From GCA-003244245 sp050699875 (lineage in GTDB: Bacteria > Actinomycetota > Actinomycetes > Mycobacteriales > Pseudonocardiaceae), in contig JBOHFX010000132.1 of the NCBI GenBank assembly GCA_050699875.1, positions 3,469 through 67,468 on the forward strand: DNA of 64,000 bases. The letters are read 5' to 3'. The translations under genes and the position numbers were made by a program. Shown piece after piece: positions 63,062 to 64,000 of the stretch (position 1 is its first letter; the number at the start of each line of letters is the position of its first letter). The notes beneath the pieces are model-generated. The model was not told the DNA's origin, did no database searches, and saw only the letters and a program-made list of their open reading frames with translations.

Positions 63062-63379
63062 ATGCATATCGGGTGGAAACTGCGGATGGCTGCCGCCCAA
63101 CGCGGGGTCTGGACCGGCGCCCAGCTGCAACGGCTGCTCGCCGAGAAGGCCGGATTGGAGCTGTCCTCGGCATCGGTGTCGGCGTTGTTCACCAAGCAGC
63201 CCAGCCAGATCAAGCTGTCCACCCTGATCGCGTTGTGCACTGCCCTGGACTGCACACCCGACGACCTGTTCGACATCGACACCACCCCCGTGACACAGCC
63301 GATTTCGCCGAAGTCGACGAAGGTTGCTGTCAACGATGCGCCGACCTCGCGGCGGGGCCGGCCGATGCCGCCGATCTGA
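63062..63379 (+). CDS. Small XRE-type helix-turn-helix protein
   Basis: A 105-residue protein starting MHIGWKLRMAAAQRGVWTGAQ. The HTH (LQRLLAEKAGLELSSASVSAL and IKLSTLIALCTALDCTPDDLF) is of the Cro/C1 kind. The tail is basic and low complexity (TSRRGRPMPPI). It is 2 bp from the recombinase stop and 2 bp from the next gene, so the three are surely one operon. It may control expression or act as a recombination partner. Confidence 0.88.
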   Translation: MHIGWKLRMAAAQRGVWTGAQLQRLLAEKAGLELSSASVSALFTKQPSQIKLSTLIALCTALDCTPDDLFDIDTTPVTQPISPKSTKVAVNDAPTSRRGRPMPPI

Positions 63380-63381
63380 GC

Positions 63382-64000
63382 ATGACGCGCCGGATCCGGG
63401 ACTGCCGGCGGTGCGGCCGCGCGGTCGGCAAACCCGAGCGTGACCTGTGTGCTCGTTGCTACTGGGCGCGTGCGCACGCGCCGGTCCAACACCGCTGCCC
63501 ACGCTGCGGCATCGACCGGGTGCTGCTGCCGGATACCGGCTGCTGTGTGCGCTGCTCTCGCACCTGCCGGGTCTGCGACGCGCCGGTGTTGTTCGTCGCC
63601 CGTGATCTGTGCAAGGAATGTGCTCGGCGACAGCGTCGGGACGCCGATCGTGTCGAGTGCCCGCGCTGTGGGAAACGCAGGGTCCTGCGGTCATCGACCG
63701 GTTGGTGCGGGCCGTGCTCGCGGCCCGGTCGGCCGCCGAATCCAGATGCTGCCTGTGTCGCCTGCGGACAGGTCACCCGACTGTCCGGCGCGGGACGCTG
63801 CCGTTCCTGCTGGGAACGCTCACCGCACCGGATCCTGGTGCGCGCGTCGAACGTCGCTGCGGCGCTGGACGATCCACCCAAATGGTTGGGCGACTTCGGC
63901 GCCTACCTCGTCGGACGCCACCATCCCAGCCGCGCCTGCAAGATGCTCACCAGGCTGGGAAAGCGGTTGGCGGACAAAACTACTCCCGAGCATCCGCAGA
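63382..64000 (+). CDS. Zinc-ribbon protein of the recombinase module, cut by window end
   Basis: The ATG at 63382 opens a frame that stays open to the end of the window (206 codons). The first 140 residues hold a run of CxxC pairs (CRRCGR, CARC, CPRCG, CVRC, CRVC, CKEC, CPRCGK, CGPC, CVACG, CRSC), a multi-zinc-ribbon region. Then comes DDPPKWLGDFGAYLVGRH, similar to the N-terminal arm of some actinobacterial recombinases. It is probably a second, larger recombinase with zinc ribbons, but the catalytic part is outside the window. Confidence 0.65.
   Translation, partial: MTRRIRDCRRCGRAVGKPERDLCARCYWARAHAPVQHRCPRCGIDRVLLPDTGCCVRCSRTCRVCDAPVLFVARDLCKECARRQRRDADRVECPRCGKRRVLRSSTGWCGPCSRPGRPPNPDAACVACGQVTRLSGAGRCRSCWERSPHRILVRASNVAAALDDPPKWLGDFGAYLVGRHHPSRACKMLTRLGKRLADKTTPEHPQ

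Overview
The window is GC-rich actinomycete DNA, most likely from the order Pseudonocardiales (an inference from gene content, not from any marker gene). The first 32.6 kb holds a conserved actinobacterial core: mtrA-mtrB-lpqB with tmk; manA, a TobH-like gene, a Trm112-like gene, the phosphomannomutase and a DUF3499 gene; a WhiB2-type regulator; fbiA-fbiB of coenzyme F420 synthesis; and manC-wbbL with further cell-envelope glycosyltransferases. The order closely matches the Mycobacterium Rv3244c-Rv3265c block. Between about 23.5 and 26.4 kb the core is interrupted by accessory DNA: a broken LysR gene, an O-methyltransferase, an FtsK-like transfer fragment and a small Cys-rich protein.

From about 33 to 59 kb lies a chlorinated indolocarbazole (rebeccamycin/staurosporine-type) biosynthetic cluster. 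It encodes two tryptophan halogenases (one RebH-like with K79/E357, one PyrH-like), the flavin reductase RebF, the amino-acid oxidase RebO, the chromopyrrolic acid synthase RebD, the aryl-coupling P450 RebP/StaP, an N-glycosyltransferase RebG, the sugar O-methyltransferase RebM, a RebU-type antiporter and the LuxR/LAL activator RebR. Additions to the rebeccamycin set are a second P450 with an unusual I-helix, a second O-methyltransferase, a DUF6875 protein coupled to the PyrH-like halogenase, an aldo/keto reductase, a second glycosyltransferase and a frameshifted VOC gene. The expected flavin monooxygenase RebC/StaC is absent from the window. In its usual position between rebD and rebP is a 40-codon ORF overlapping both neighbours by ATGA. 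No deoxysugar genes are present, which suggests an ordinary hexose donor.

A StrR-family regulator lies at the right edge, with a decayed piece of a second copy and a perfect StrR-type operator (GTTCGACTG-N11-CAGTCGAAC) upstream of the LuxR regulator. This suggests a StrR-to-RebR cascade. Most cluster genes run leftward on the minus strand, many with 1-8 nt overlaps (rebO/rebD/40-aa ORF/rebP; PyrH-like/DUF6875; rebF/rebU).

The cluster is bracketed by mobile DNA: a decayed group II intron reverse transcriptase on the left (33.0 kb), and on the right a broken IS1182-like transposase, a truncated IS256-family transposase, and a recombinase module (tyrosine recombinase, small XRE-type protein, zinc-ribbon protein) cut by the window end. 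I saw no tRNA, rRNA or CRISPR array.
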